Numbered from the stretch's first letter, positions 1 through 8,909 are shown. The stretch: 64,000 nucleotides of DNA from Clostridia bacterium (GCA_017403145.1 JAFQOO010000002.1:64408-128407); one strand, 5' to 3'. Notes: generated by a model from the sequence alone, not told the origin. A program made the numbers and translations.

Positions 1-22
1 GTATCAAATAAAAAATAGGGTA

Positions 23-51
23 TTGCAAAAAAAAGATTTTCATATTATAAT
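23..51 (+). promoter_or_regulatory. sigma-A promoter of the phosphate transport operon
   Basis: TTGCAA at 23-28 and TATAAT at 46-51 are separated by 17 bp. It precedes the PiT gene by about 57 bp and is the only good promoter seen before this three-gene run. Confidence 0.6.
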
Positions 52-108
52 ATATACTCTAGTAAGTAAATATACTTTATTTTACAAAATAACTTTTAGG
101 ATGGGATT

Positions 109-1140
109 ATGAGCGTATATGCAATTGTTATCTTAATACTCGTGCTATTCTATACCTTTTATATGGGGTTTAACGATGGCTCGACAGCAATTGCTACTAC
201 CGTTGTTTCTAGAGCGGTAACTCCTAAGCAAGCTATAATCACCGCAGCTATAACCAAGTTTATTTTACCAATAGCAGTTTTCTTTTTAGGTTCTACGTCG
301 GTTGCATCAAATATCAACGATAGTTTGGTATATGGTGAGTTCTTCCAAAACATATCTCCCGAGCAAGGATTTGCATTCGTGCTTTCGGGTATGATAGGCG
401 CAATCATATGGGGCGCAATAGCATTCGCATTTAAAATTCCCAATACCATTTCCCACACTTTGCTAGGTGGAATCATCGGTTCGGCAATAGGTGCTTTTGG
501 TTTTAACTCCATACAATGGACGGAGTACGTTTTATTAAACGTCGTCGCAATGGTATTACTTGCTCCGCTAGTTGGTTTTATACTAGGCTATCTATTTTTA
601 TTGATAACAAAAAAACTTGTTAGACACGCCCCTCGCAGAATGAACAATATCTTGCAAGCGGTACAAAGGGTAAACTTAATTATACTTACGGGAGCCTTTA
701 GTGCCAATAACTCGCAAAAGGCGCTTGGTATTGTTTTCCTACTAGGTACGGTTGGACTTGCCGAGTTTAATGGTGAAACACTACCTCTTTGGCTAGTAAT
801 TCTTGTTGCAGGTGCTCTTACTTTGGGTATGCTATTCGGTGGCTTTAGAGTTATGAATACCGTTGGTAAAAAAATATTTAAAATTACGCCTATTCACTCG
901 GTAGTCGCTCAGCTTACGACTTCGCTTGTTAGTATCGTCGGTACAGGTCTTGGTATCTCTCTTGGAATGGGACAAGTTATGACTTCTTCCGTTGTAGGCG
1001 TAGGCGCAGCGGAAAGGTATAAGGCAGTACATTGGACTACCGCGGGTAAAATAACTTTGGGTTGGTGTTTAACGTTGCCTATATCTATGCTTGCAGGATT
1101 TGGCGTATATAAACTAGTAGCTTTAATAATGGGAATATAG
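109..1140 (+). CDS. pit: PiT-family inorganic phosphate transporter
   Basis: This 343-residue inner-membrane protein should import inorganic phosphate by proton or cation symport. It is hydrophobic throughout and has the duplicated PiT signature: GFNDGSTAIAT near residue 21 and ANNSQKALG near residue 201, both variants of the family GANDxxxA motif. Its length suits a short bacterial PiT. An AGGA ribosome-binding site lies at 98-101. It is followed after 8 bp by a DUF47 (PhoU-like) gene, the usual partner of PiT permeases, so a phosphate rather than sulfate substrate is likely. Family assignment is firm; substrate is inferred from context. Confidence 0.92.
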   Translation: MSVYAIVILILVLFYTFYMGFNDGSTAIATTVVSRAVTPKQAIITAAITKFILPIAVFFLGSTSVASNINDSLVYGEFFQNISPEQGFAFVLSGMIGAIIWGAIAFAFKIPNTISHTLLGGIIGSAIGAFGFNSIQWTEYVLLNVVAMVLLAPLVGFILGYLFLLITKKLVRHAPRRMNNILQAVQRVNLIILTGAFSANNSQKALGIVFLLGTVGLAEFNGETLPLWLVILVAGALTLGMLFGGFRVMNTVGKKIFKITPIHSVVAQLTTSLVSIVGTGLGISLGMGQVMTSSVVGVGAAERYKAVHWTTAGKITLGWCLTLPISMLAGFGVYKLVALIMGI

Positions 1141-1148
1141 GAGGCATT

Positions 1149-1754
1149 ATGCAATTTTTCAAAAAACGCAAAGAAGAAAATTTTTATGATTTGTTAACAC
1201 GTCAAGCGCAAATGGTAGAAAAGGGTATGCGCCTTTTGAATGAATATTGTGTAACTTGTAACGAGTCTATCGCCGACGCTGTAATAAAAGCAGAGGACGA
1301 AGGCGATATGGTTAGAAGAATACTAATTGATGAAATCAATAAAGCTTTTATAACGCCCATAGATAGAGAAGACCTATTCAAACTATCGGCAAAGCTAGAC
1401 GAGGTTTTGGATTATGCAAAAACTTCGGTTGATGAAATACGCCTTTTTGAAATAAAGCCCGATAGAGAAATGTGCGAGGTTACCGCGACCTTGCTCGAAA
1501 TGGCCGAGCATATGATTTTAGCTATATCCAATATTGAGCGCCACGAGGCGATTGCATCGGATGAAGCAATCTACGTTAAGAGCTTGGAAAATAAAGTTGG
1601 TGATATTTGTGTTAAAGGGCTTGCGAACCTATTTAATACTGCAGATTTCCGCACTATATTCAAGTATCGCGAAATATATCGCCACTTGAATCAAACCGCT
1701 GATATTGCCGATGAAGCAATGGATACCTTATTAAAAGTTTTGGTTAAGATGTAA
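1149..1754 (+). CDS. DUF47 / PhoU-like phosphate transport accessory protein
   Basis: The 201-residue, highly charged, all-helical protein matches the DUF47 family (TIGR00153 type), cytoplasmic PhoU-like helix bundles that accompany PiT transporters. The N-terminal LLTRQAQMVEKGMRLL stretch and the acidic E-D/E-x-D repeats (KAEDEGD, IADEAMD) fit the metal-binding helices of PhoU-like proteins. A ribosome-binding site (aggaggc) sits between it and the transporter stop, so the two are probably cotranscribed. It likely modulates transporter activity; no catalytic function is expected. Confidence 0.9.
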   Translation: MQFFKKRKEENFYDLLTRQAQMVEKGMRLLNEYCVTCNESIADAVIKAEDEGDMVRRILIDEINKAFITPIDREDLFKLSAKLDEVLDYAKTSVDEIRLFEIKPDREMCEVTATLLEMAEHMILAISNIERHEAIASDEAIYVKSLENKVGDICVKGLANLFNTADFRTIFKYREIYRHLNQTADIADEAMDTLLKVLVKM

Positions 1755-1755
1755 T

Positions 1756-2334
1756 ATGGCATATAATTTTTACGCATATCTAAATAGAATGAAATACATC
1801 AAGAGATGGTCCTTGATGCATTCCATTGTTAACGAGAACATAATGGAGCACTCCGAGCAAGTAGCACAAATTGCCCACGCACTTGCAATGATAAGTAATA
1901 AAATATTCGGCGGTGAAGTAAACGCCGATAGATGCGTAACGCTTGCAGTTTTTCACGAATGTAGCGAGGTTATCACCGGTGATTTGCCTACGCCCATAAA
2001 ATATTATAATAACGAAATCAAGGTGGCATACAAAGACCTTGAAGCTGTTGCAAACGATAAGCTTTTATCTATGCTTCCCGACGAATTCCGTATGGACTAC
2101 GAAAGTATAATCGCACCCGATGAAAGCACTATTGAATATAAACTTTCAAAAGCGGCAGATAAAATTAGTGCATACGTTAAATGCTTGGAGGAATTGAAGT
2201 CTGGCAATAAAGAATTCCAAAAGGCAGAAAAGAGTATCAAGAAAGAACTCGAAAACAGCTCGCTTCCCGAAGTAAAATATTTTATGGACAATTTTATACC
2301 GGGATTTAAGAAAACGTTAGACGAGTTAGATTAG
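1756..2334 (+). CDS. YfbR-like HD-domain 5'-deoxynucleotidase
   Basis: The 192-residue protein aligns by eye with the YfbR group of HD phosphohydrolases, which dephosphorylate deoxynucleoside monophosphates. Visible family motifs are EHSEQVAQIAH (His32), HECSEVITGDLPTPIKYYN (His67) and the distal Asp in KAADKISAY. The second motif reads HE where YfbR has the metal-binding pair HD, an unusual but conservative change. It starts one base after the DUF47 stop codon and a strong terminator follows, so it is the last gene of the phosphate operon. A link to phosphate release is inferred only. Confidence 0.85.
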   Translation: MAYNFYAYLNRMKYIKRWSLMHSIVNENIMEHSEQVAQIAHALAMISNKIFGGEVNADRCVTLAVFHECSEVITGDLPTPIKYYNNEIKVAYKDLEAVANDKLLSMLPDEFRMDYESIIAPDESTIEYKLSKAADKISAYVKCLEELKSGNKEFQKAEKSIKKELENSSLPEVKYFMDNFIPGFKKTLDELD

Positions 2335-2342
2335 AATAAATC

Positions 2343-2366
2343 GAGCGCATATGCGCTCTTTTTTTT
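2343..2366 (+). terminator. rho-independent terminator
   Basis: A perfect palindrome (gagcgcat/atgcgctc) is followed directly by a run of eight T. It closes the PiT-DUF47-YfbR operon. Confidence 0.9.
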
Positions 2367-2392
2367 GCCTTTAGTTGGTGAAAAACTCTCTA

Positions 2393-2421
2393 TTTACAAC
2401 ACTTATATTTTATGATAAAAT
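2393..2421 (+). promoter_or_regulatory. sigma-A promoter of GPH transporter
   Basis: TTTACA at 2393-2398 and TAAAAT at 2416-2421 are 17 bp apart and lie 37 bp before the start codon of the symporter gene. Confidence 0.6.
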
Positions 2422-2458
2422 ATAATTTAGTAAAGCAAAAGCGCCATAGGAGTGGACG

Positions 2459-3934
2459 ATGGTTAAATTGATTAAGAAATTTTTTGCATACGACGAAAAA
2501 AAAGAGGTCCAAAATAGGGAACTAGTTGATTATGCAATTGGTGTTTTTGGACAAAACCATACTTACAATTTGGTTTCAAGTTGGTTTATGTACTTTTGTA
2601 CCGACGTTTTATTTGTTGATACTTTACTTATAGGAACAATACTAGGTATAGCAAGAATATGGGATGCTTTTAACGACCCAATCGTTGGTGTTTTGGTAGA
2701 TAGACATACCTTCAAGAATGGCGAAAAACTTAGACCTTGGTTGCGCATTATGGCTTTGCCCGTTGGAATATTAACTGCTTTAATGTTCGTCGATTGGGGT
2801 TTACCACAAAACTTGATGGGCGTATATATTTGTTTGATATATTTCCTGTGGGACGTGTTCTACTCATTCCAAGATATTGCTCAATGGGGTATGACCGCAA
2901 TGATAGCGACCACTTCGGACGAACGTGCAAAAGCCGCACAGTTTGGTAGAATTGGCGGTATGATGGGCGGTTGGCTACCGGGACTTATAACCATAGCAAT
3001 AGCCAATTTGCCCGCAATAGGTATATCGGAAAAATCCATCTTCCTAGTAGCAGGTATCATCTTTGGTGTGGGTGGAATGTTGGTATCAACTAGAGCTGCA
3101 AAGGCTAAAGAACGTACTCCCGTTAAACCACCCGAAGGCGGTCTAAAAGATGCTTTCAAATTGATATTTACCAATAAGATTGCAATGACTTTGGTTATAG
3201 CCGAAATATTGGGGCACATAACATTCCGCATACAAGATATTTATTTCTTTAAATATATGGTATCGCTAAACTTGTTTGGCCAAGAAGTTAGCGGATTAAA
3301 CGTACAATTCGTATATGGTCTGTTAGTAGGAATACCCGGCACTCTTTCTATATTTATAGCTACTTGGTTTTCTAGGAAAATAGGTGGTATGAAGAACCTT
3401 CTTGTGCTTGCAACGTGTCTTAATATTTTAACGCGTTTAATAGCATTCTTTATAGGGTTCGAAGGTTGGAAGATAGTAATAACGGGCACCTTAATTGCGA
3501 TTGCAGGTATCCCAAATAATATGATGGGTATTGCGACAACTACTTTATGGGGCGACTCTGTAGACTATATGGAGTGGAAGACGGGTAAGCGTAACGAAGC
3601 TAGCGTATTTGCTCTACAAAATCTTGTTGCAAAGGCAGGTAGTGGTCTAGACACCTTCTTTACGGGAGTTACTCTTTCGATACTTTGCTTTGATGCTACC
3701 AAGTACGATTTGGGCGAACCGCAAGACCCCATATTCTACAAATACGTATGGCCCATATACATTATGGGACCGGCTCTTGGCTCCGTACTATACCTAGTGC
3801 CTTTGTTGATGATGAAGTACTCTAAGAAACAAAAAGAACAAGTAGAAAAAGAATTGCATGTTAGACGTTCCCAACTTGCTCTTGAAGAAAAAGTAGCTGA
3901 TATCGGTTTTAAACTTGATTTACCCATATACTAA
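2459..3934 (+). CDS. GPH-family (MFS_2) sugar:cation symporter
   Basis: The 491-residue protein belongs to the glycoside-pentoside-hexuronide:cation symporters (MelB/LacS-like). Evidence is about 12 hydrophobic segments, the family motif IWDAFNDPIVGVLVD near residue 66, and a second Asp-rich motif WGDSVDYMEWKTGKRNE near residue 364. It should import a glycoside or oligosaccharide with Na+ or H+. It stands alone between terminator and LOG-like gene, so the substrate cannot be read from immediate neighbours. A paralogue at 32071 sits beside a beta-galactosidase. Confidence 0.88.
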   Translation: MVKLIKKFFAYDEKKEVQNRELVDYAIGVFGQNHTYNLVSSWFMYFCTDVLFVDTLLIGTILGIARIWDAFNDPIVGVLVDRHTFKNGEKLRPWLRIMALPVGILTALMFVDWGLPQNLMGVYICLIYFLWDVFYSFQDIAQWGMTAMIATTSDERAKAAQFGRIGGMMGGWLPGLITIAIANLPAIGISEKSIFLVAGIIFGVGGMLVSTRAAKAKERTPVKPPEGGLKDAFKLIFTNKIAMTLVIAEILGHITFRIQDIYFFKYMVSLNLFGQEVSGLNVQFVYGLLVGIPGTLSIFIATWFSRKIGGMKNLLVLATCLNILTRLIAFFIGFEGWKIVITGTLIAIAGIPNNMMGIATTTLWGDSVDYMEWKTGKRNEASVFALQNLVAKAGSGLDTFFTGVTLSILCFDATKYDLGEPQDPIFYKYVWPIYIMGPALGSVLYLVPLLMMKYSKKQKEQVEKELHVRRSQLALEEKVADIGFKLDLPIY

Positions 3935-3996
3935 AATCAATGTAACCTAACCGATATAATGTGCATAAGCTATTAGCATAAGTAAAAGGAGAAATT

Positions 3997-4563
3997 ATGA
4001 AAAGAATAATCGCGGTGTGCGGAAATGCTGTATGTCCGGAAGGGACAATTAACTACGACTTAGCTTTCCAAGCAGGCAAGGCAATAATCGACCACGGATA
4101 TAGATTGCAATGTGGTGGGCTTGGCGGTGCAATGCGAGCTGCGTGCAAAGGTGCAAGAAGCTCTAGCAATTATAAAGAGGGTGATATTATAGGTATTATA
4201 CCGTCGTTCGACCCTACGACTGCAAACGAATACGTTGATATCGCAATCCCTACGGGATTAGATGTCTATAGGAACGTAATAGTTGCCTCCGCCGATGCTG
4301 TTATAGTAGTAGGGGGTGGTTCCGGCACGCTAGCCGAGGCTGCGAATGCTTGGGCACTCAAGCGCTTGATGGTAGCTTTTTCCAATGCGGAAGGTTGGAG
4401 CGCCAAGCTTGCTGGAACCGATATAGATAGTCGTGTTCGTTATCCCGGTATTCCCGAAGACACCGTTTATCCTTGCACTACAGGAGAGGAAGCGCTACAA
4501 ATAATCGATAAATATATCGAAAGATACGTAACCTATCACGAAGGAATACCACCTACACACTAA
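3997..4563 (+). CDS. TIGR00725-type LOG-like Rossmann protein
   Basis: The 188-residue protein has the nucleotide-binding fold of the LOG/lysine-decarboxylase-like superfamily. Visible motifs are RIIAVCGNAVC at the N terminus, CGGLGGAMRAACKGA near residue 40 and GGGSGTLAEAANAW near residue 107, the last corresponding to the PGGxGTxxE motif of LOG phosphoribohydrolases. The length agrees with the TIGR00725 subfamily, whose substrate is not settled. A good ribosome-binding site (aaaaggag) precedes the ATG. It is 62 bp from the upstream transporter with no terminator between them, so cotranscription is possible. Confidence 0.8.
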   Translation: MKRIIAVCGNAVCPEGTINYDLAFQAGKAIIDHGYRLQCGGLGGAMRAACKGARSSSNYKEGDIIGIIPSFDPTTANEYVDIAIPTGLDVYRNVIVASADAVIVVGGGSGTLAEAANAWALKRLMVAFSNAEGWSAKLAGTDIDSRVRYPGIPEDTVYPCTTGEEALQIIDKYIERYVTYHEGIPPTH

Positions 4564-4580
4564 AAATAATAAATAAACTC

Positions 4581-4609
4581 TTGAAAAAGTATTTATTATA
4601 GTATATAAT
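4581..4609 (+). promoter_or_regulatory. sigma-A promoter with small leader hairpin
   Basis: TTGAAA (4581-4586) and TATAAT (4604-4609) are 17 bp apart. The leader then carries a GC-rich hairpin (gtgcg at 4630-4634, cgcac at 4641-4645) just before the ribosome-binding site of the next gene. Confidence 0.65.
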
Positions 4610-4657
4610 AATTACAACTATGGTTATAAGTGCGTATTCGCGCACGAAGGAAAGTGT

Positions 4658-5620
4658 ATGCGTAATCTAGCGGAACAAAAGAAGTTGGCAACTCCCATTA
4701 TTTGGTTTATATTTATGGCGATACTCTACGTCGTTATTATTGGCGTGCTTTTCTTGAACGTGATTGACGTTGATATGACCATAGCAGGATACCGCTTTTA
4801 CGATTTCAACGAAGAGGTTCAAAAGGTTGACCCCTACGAGATAGACGATGGCGAAACCGTATTTTATATCGAAAAAGGAAGTAAGGTTTTAGTTAAGGAG
4901 GTCGAAATAGACGACCTAAAGCGCGACGACGTTATTGCTTATTATGAAAAAGATGCTCAAAAAGTTATAGTTCATACTGCAATTTACCTAGAGCATCGTA
5001 CCAATTTGGTAACCGAAGAAAGCAACTACATTATGCACGCTCTTGACAACACCGAGCAATATTCCGATACCATTGCATCCGATAGATTGCTTGGTAAATA
5101 CGTTACCGCTATTCCCGTTCTTGGTATGGTTACCGCATATTTGAGTGCTAATGCAGGTCTAATGTATGCAGTAATCGTGGTTCTTGCGCTCTTTATGTTA
5201 GGCATACCGCTTATCGTTTTCGTACTAAGACTAAAGGCAAGAAGAATAGGTTCCCCCTTCCCCGAAGGTGTAAACGTTAATAAGCTAAAGACCGAAAATC
5301 TATATATTTACGAAAATATCAGAGAGTTTATACTTTCCGGCGGTATGAAGATAGAAAATGGTTACGATTGCGACCTTATCTACGTTGGCGATACCTTGTT
5401 TGGCGTATTGCATTGCACCAATGGTAATATGTACGTAAACATAAATAAGAATTTCCAACGTTACGATAATAAACTCGACCGTTCAGGTTATATTTGCATT
5501 CCCCACGCAGGTAATTTGGAGTCTGCAAAGAAACGTATCAACTCGGTTTATAGAGCTTACTTTATGGATATGAAATATAAAGCAAGCCAACCTAGAAGAA
5601 GGGTTCAAAAGCGTAAATAA
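4658..5620 (+). CDS. signal-peptidase-like membrane protein lacking an evident catalytic serine
   Basis: The 320-residue protein has a transmembrane helix at residues 13-33, an exported domain, a second helix at about 168-192 and a cytoplasmic tail ending in RRRVQKRK. The exported part resembles SipW/Sec11-type (S26B) signal peptidases: KGSKVLVKEVEIDDLKRDD, YYEKDAQKVIVHTAIY, and YIMHALDNTE followed by LLGKYVTAIPVLGMV match successive parts of that fold. At the place of the catalytic GxSMxP motif there is only GYRFYDFNEE, so no nucleophile is visible. The C-terminal 120 residues are an unrecognised domain. Function unknown; a non-catalytic derivative of the fold is my inference. Confidence 0.65.
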   Translation: MRNLAEQKKLATPIIWFIFMAILYVVIIGVLFLNVIDVDMTIAGYRFYDFNEEVQKVDPYEIDDGETVFYIEKGSKVLVKEVEIDDLKRDDVIAYYEKDAQKVIVHTAIYLEHRTNLVTEESNYIMHALDNTEQYSDTIASDRLLGKYVTAIPVLGMVTAYLSANAGLMYAVIVVLALFMLGIPLIVFVLRLKARRIGSPFPEGVNVNKLKTENLYIYENIREFILSGGMKIENGYDCDLIYVGDTLFGVLHCTNGNMYVNINKNFQRYDNKLDRSGYICIPHAGNLESAKKRINSVYRAYFMDMKYKASQPRRRVQKRK

Positions 5621-5631
5621 CAAATAGAAAG

Positions 5632-5654
5632 AGCACTCGAAAGAGTGCTTTTTT
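5632..5654 (+). terminator. rho-independent terminator
   Basis: A stem agcactc/gagtgct with a four-base loop is followed by TTTTT. It ends the signal-peptidase-like gene. Confidence 0.85.
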
Positions 5655-5737
5655 GTTTACTTTCAATAAGATAAAGATTTTAAATATATAAAACCATTTT
5701 ATTAAACGTTAAAAACCTATTATATTTAGGAGTAAAT

Positions 5738-8467
5738 ATGAAAAGAGTTAAAACTTTAGTATGTGTACTAGCATTGGCTATTGTAATCTCCGTAGCGGTT
5801 GCCGGTGTGTTTAAGCAGGAAAGTGATAATGGTATGCGCCTTATCGTTCCTAAAGATTGGGAACTAGAGGTCGGTGATTCTCGCACGGTTGACTACGTGT
5901 TTAACGATGATACCATAACCAATCGTTCACTCACTTGGAGTACCTCTAACGATGATATAGCTATAGTTGACAAATGGGGCAGGGTAACTGCGGTTGGTAT
6001 AGGTGTAGTTACTATTAAGGCGGAAACCCGCGATGGTCTTTTTGCTAAAGCAAAGCTAAATGCTGTCGAGGTTTCTAAAGTTAACGAAGTGGAAATGATG
6101 AAGGTTGACTATAATGGACAAGCTGTAACGCTTGGAAGCAATCTTCAAAAGGTTGTAACCAGATACGATATTGAAAGCGCAAAAAGTGCTAGTGCAGTAC
6201 CAACTGCGATTAAAGAAGCCATTGAAAGTGGTATTTACGACGAAATGCAAATTGCTATTACATCAGATGGTGCAGTATGGGAAATAACCAACTATGGTGT
6301 TCTTCGTACCTATGACGATGCCAAAGACGCTCGTGATAAAGAACAACGTTTTATGGGTGATAGATATTTCTATTCAAAGGATAGCACAACGGGAAGTTTG
6401 CTTGCAATATATCCTGATGGCGCAAACGGAATATGGACTTTGATGGCAAGTGGTGTAACTCATATCGAAATGTTGGATATTAGTGGTACCGATAAAGCTG
6501 CTATGATGGTAGAAAACACCCAAGATTACGTAATGCGCCACGGTTACGTCGCTGAATCGTACTATAATTCCTCAACGGATACTTGGAAGGGGGTTGAGTC
6601 GGATAACGATGGCTTATGGACTTCTATGTATGCAGCGGGTGAGCTTATGCGTTATGCCTCTCTTAAGAAGTCTACGACTGCAACTAAAGAGGAAATAGCA
6701 TCTGCAAGACAATCGGCTATGATTTCAACCGAAGCTGTTTTGCTTTTATCTAATATTTGTATGCGCGAAGGTACGGTTGAGAGTTACGTAAGATATCAAC
6801 CCAACGGAAGATTTGACGACAATCCTTATGGTAACGATACTGCTAATGGAAGATATCAATCTCAACTTGCTCTTGAAAAAGAAGGCGACTATTCGTTGAA
6901 TATTCCTTCGGTTAGTCCTGCAACTGCTTTTGAAATCGCATATGATAAGTTTATTAACGAGGGCGAAATGACCTACTTCTTAGTAGATGGTTACTTGGAG
7001 CCTTTTGTAGAAGAAGATTGGTCCAATCCTTTGTACAACGAGGATGGTTCCGTTAGCTACGAAACTCGTACGCGTTTGCTAAAAGGCTATATTGCTCGCA
7101 CCTATTCTACCGCGGATGAAAATAATATTCCAGACGGATATATACATTATCAATTCAAATACGATGAAGAAGGTAGATTGATTGCAGAAGGCGCATCTAC
7201 TATGAAGGAAGACGAAAGGGGATACTATTTGAATGGAGAAAACCTTCGTGGAGTAGAAGTTAATGCCGATGGCGAAATCCCCGCACGTCTATGGAACGAC
7301 CTTAAAGAAGCGGGTGCGATTGGTAAAGACACTACTATAACCGATATATTCTATAAGGGAGATACTAGCTCCGACGAAATAATAGGACATATGTTCCTAT
7401 ATAAATTGGCTTACGATATACTAGGAAGCGAAGACGCGGAAATCAAAAAAATTATTAGTAATACAATGGATAATTTCTGCCAACACCTTACCGATAACGG
7501 ATATATGATGGTTGATGCAAGTGGTCAACCCGGTACTTGGTCAAAGTTTAATCGCGCCTTCTTCTACAATAGCTCGCAACTTGGTGGCGCACCTTTAACG
7601 TCGTCGGTTGCGCTATGTGCTTTCAAAGTGGGTTATTACGTTACGGGCAACCAAAAATGGGAAAACGAGTACCGTATGGCTGCACTTGACCCTGCATACG
7701 AGTATGCCAAACTAATGACTCAATATAGTGAACAATGCTATCTATATATGATGACGCTACTTGACGAGTATCTAACGGAATATGCGCTTGGTATTATCAC
7801 GGTAGAAGACCTCAAAAAACAATACGACCTTTCTCCAGATTCCGAACTAACGTCGCTATTGACTCGTTTATTTATAAACTATTCCGACGAAGAAATGGCA
7901 ATGCTTGCTTACTATATTCTATTCCAACTTGAAACCGATGAAACTTTGTTAGGATATTATCGCTTAGGCTTGAACGATTGGTGGCAATCTATCCAATACT
8001 CCGAAAATCCGCTTTGGTATTATATTTATCAACTAGCATATCCAAATGAAAGAAAGAGCGATGCTTATGGTAACGATTTGCTAGAAACCGCCGCTTGGCA
8101 ACTATCTCGTCATCCTATAGATACTCGCCAATATTCGGCGTCGAATAAGAATCGTGATGATATTTACGTTCTTGATATGGCGGATATGGGCTTAGGCGAA
8201 GGAACGCAACTTAGTTACGATATTTCAGGTGATAAAGATATACTAGATTTGGGCGGAAACATATTGGGTATCTTTACAGCTCTCGAAGAAGCTCCTTATC
8301 TTGATTGGAAAGTAGCACCGGCTGATGAACGAGCATTACATAAATATAATGGCGCAAGCTATCGATTGGAAACCGACTATAATCCCAATTGTATGGAAGG
8401 CTCTACAACCTATACTTTGCCTTACTGGATGGGTATTTATCACAACTTACTAGTGGATATAGATTAG
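5738..8467 (+). CDS. large exported protein with BIG2-type Ig domain and helical barrel-like C-terminal region
   Basis: The 909-residue protein starts with a signal or anchor segment (residues 6-24) and no lipobox. Residues 32-105 form a BIG2-like bacterial Ig domain (LTWSTSNDDIAIVDKWGRV, then TAVGIGVVTIKA). The rest is rich in aromatic and acidic residues, with ESDNDGLWTSMYAAGELMRY near 287 and helical pairs up to the C terminus, as in (alpha/alpha) barrels of polysaccharide-active enzymes. I do not recognise a specific glycosidase family and cannot name catalytic residues. It is monocistronic. A cell-surface role in polysaccharide binding or cleavage is inferred. Confidence 0.65.
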   Translation: MKRVKTLVCVLALAIVISVAVAGVFKQESDNGMRLIVPKDWELEVGDSRTVDYVFNDDTITNRSLTWSTSNDDIAIVDKWGRVTAVGIGVVTIKAETRDGLFAKAKLNAVEVSKVNEVEMMKVDYNGQAVTLGSNLQKVVTRYDIESAKSASAVPTAIKEAIESGIYDEMQIAITSDGAVWEITNYGVLRTYDDAKDARDKEQRFMGDRYFYSKDSTTGSLLAIYPDGANGIWTLMASGVTHIEMLDISGTDKAAMMVENTQDYVMRHGYVAESYYNSSTDTWKGVESDNDGLWTSMYAAGELMRYASLKKSTTATKEEIASARQSAMISTEAVLLLSNICMREGTVESYVRYQPNGRFDDNPYGNDTANGRYQSQLALEKEGDYSLNIPSVSPATAFEIAYDKFINEGEMTYFLVDGYLEPFVEEDWSNPLYNEDGSVSYETRTRLLKGYIARTYSTADENNIPDGYIHYQFKYDEEGRLIAEGASTMKEDERGYYLNGENLRGVEVNADGEIPARLWNDLKEAGAIGKDTTITDIFYKGDTSSDEIIGHMFLYKLAYDILGSEDAEIKKIISNTMDNFCQHLTDNGYMMVDASGQPGTWSKFNRAFFYNSSQLGGAPLTSSVALCAFKVGYYVTGNQKWENEYRMAALDPAYEYAKLMTQYSEQCYLYMMTLLDEYLTEYALGIITVEDLKKQYDLSPDSELTSLLTRLFINYSDEEMAMLAYYILFQLETDETLLGYYRLGLNDWWQSIQYSENPLWYYIYQLAYPNERKSDAYGNDLLETAAWQLSRHPIDTRQYSASNKNRDDIYVLDMADMGLGEGTQLSYDISGDKDILDLGGNILGIFTALEEAPYLDWKVAPADERALHKYNGASYRLETDYNPNCMEGSTTYTLPYWMGIYHNLLVDID

Positions 8468-8489
8468 CTTAAACGTATAACGAAAAAGC

Positions 8490-8700
8490 CCCGAATTTAG
8501 TGCGTCAGTAATAGAGATTATTGCTGACGCACTAGTTATATTTGCCTATTGGCAAGTTATATTGCTTTCGCAGTTATGTTTTGCTACGCAAAGTTATATT
8601 TACCCATAGGGTAAGTTATGGCAAATACAATATAACTTTGACTGCAAGTCAAAATATAACTTTTAGAATTACTCTAAAAATATAACTGTTTGCTATGGAA
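8490..8700. repeat. array of short hairpins spaced by an inverted AGTTATAT motif
   Basis: This gene-free stretch opens with a long hairpin (agtgcgtcag 8499-8508 / ctgacgcact 8524-8533). AGTTAT(AT) then occurs at 8534, 8555, 8572, 8592 and 8614, followed by the reverse form ATATAACT at 8630, 8654 and 8680. Nearly every interval is a small palindrome, such as ttgcc-tatt-ggcaa, ttaccc-atag-ggtaa and ttgac-tgca-agtcaa. The array therefore reads as two halves in opposite orientation. No transposase is adjacent. Confidence 0.75.
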
Positions 8701-8787
8701 ACTCAATACAAAAAACTTAATAACGATTGTGGTGTTATTCGAAAAATGCTAATTTCATCGTGTAAAACACTTAAAGAGAAAAAATAA
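8695..8787 (+). CDS. possible 30-residue small ORF
   Basis: An ATG at 8695 opens 30 codons rich in Lys and ending KTLKEKK, directly after the hairpin array and 4 bp before a terminator. There is no convincing ribosome-binding site and I recognise no family. Its position between array and terminator is the only reason to list it; it may be non-coding. Confidence 0.25.
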   Translation: METQYKKLNNDCGVIRKMLISSCKTLKEKK

Positions 8788-8791
8788 TTGA

Positions 8792-8822
8792 AACTCGACT
8801 TTTAGTAAGTCGAGTTTTCTTT
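8792..8822 (+). terminator. rho-independent terminator
   Basis: Stem aactcgactt (8792-8801) / aagtcgagtt (8807-8816), then TTCTTTT. It would end transcripts coming from the hairpin array. Confidence 0.8.
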
Positions 8823-8839
8823 TGCCCACGTAAAACAGA

Positions 8840-8868
8840 TTGAATTAAAGTTAATTTTATGTTATAAT
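8840..8868 (+). promoter_or_regulatory. sigma-A promoter of the HIT gene
   Basis: TTGAAT (8840-8845) and TATAAT (8863-8868) with a 17-bp spacer, 41 bp upstream of the HIT start. Confidence 0.7.
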
Positions 8869-8909
8869 AAAGTTATCGATAAATAAGAATTTGATGAGGT
8901 TTATATGTT

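Noticed and set aside
8530..8690. Regular AGTTATAT copies as a CRISPR array
   Set aside because: The repeat is 8 bp, intervals are 16-26 bp and palindromic, and the orientation flips in the middle. None of this fits CRISPR.
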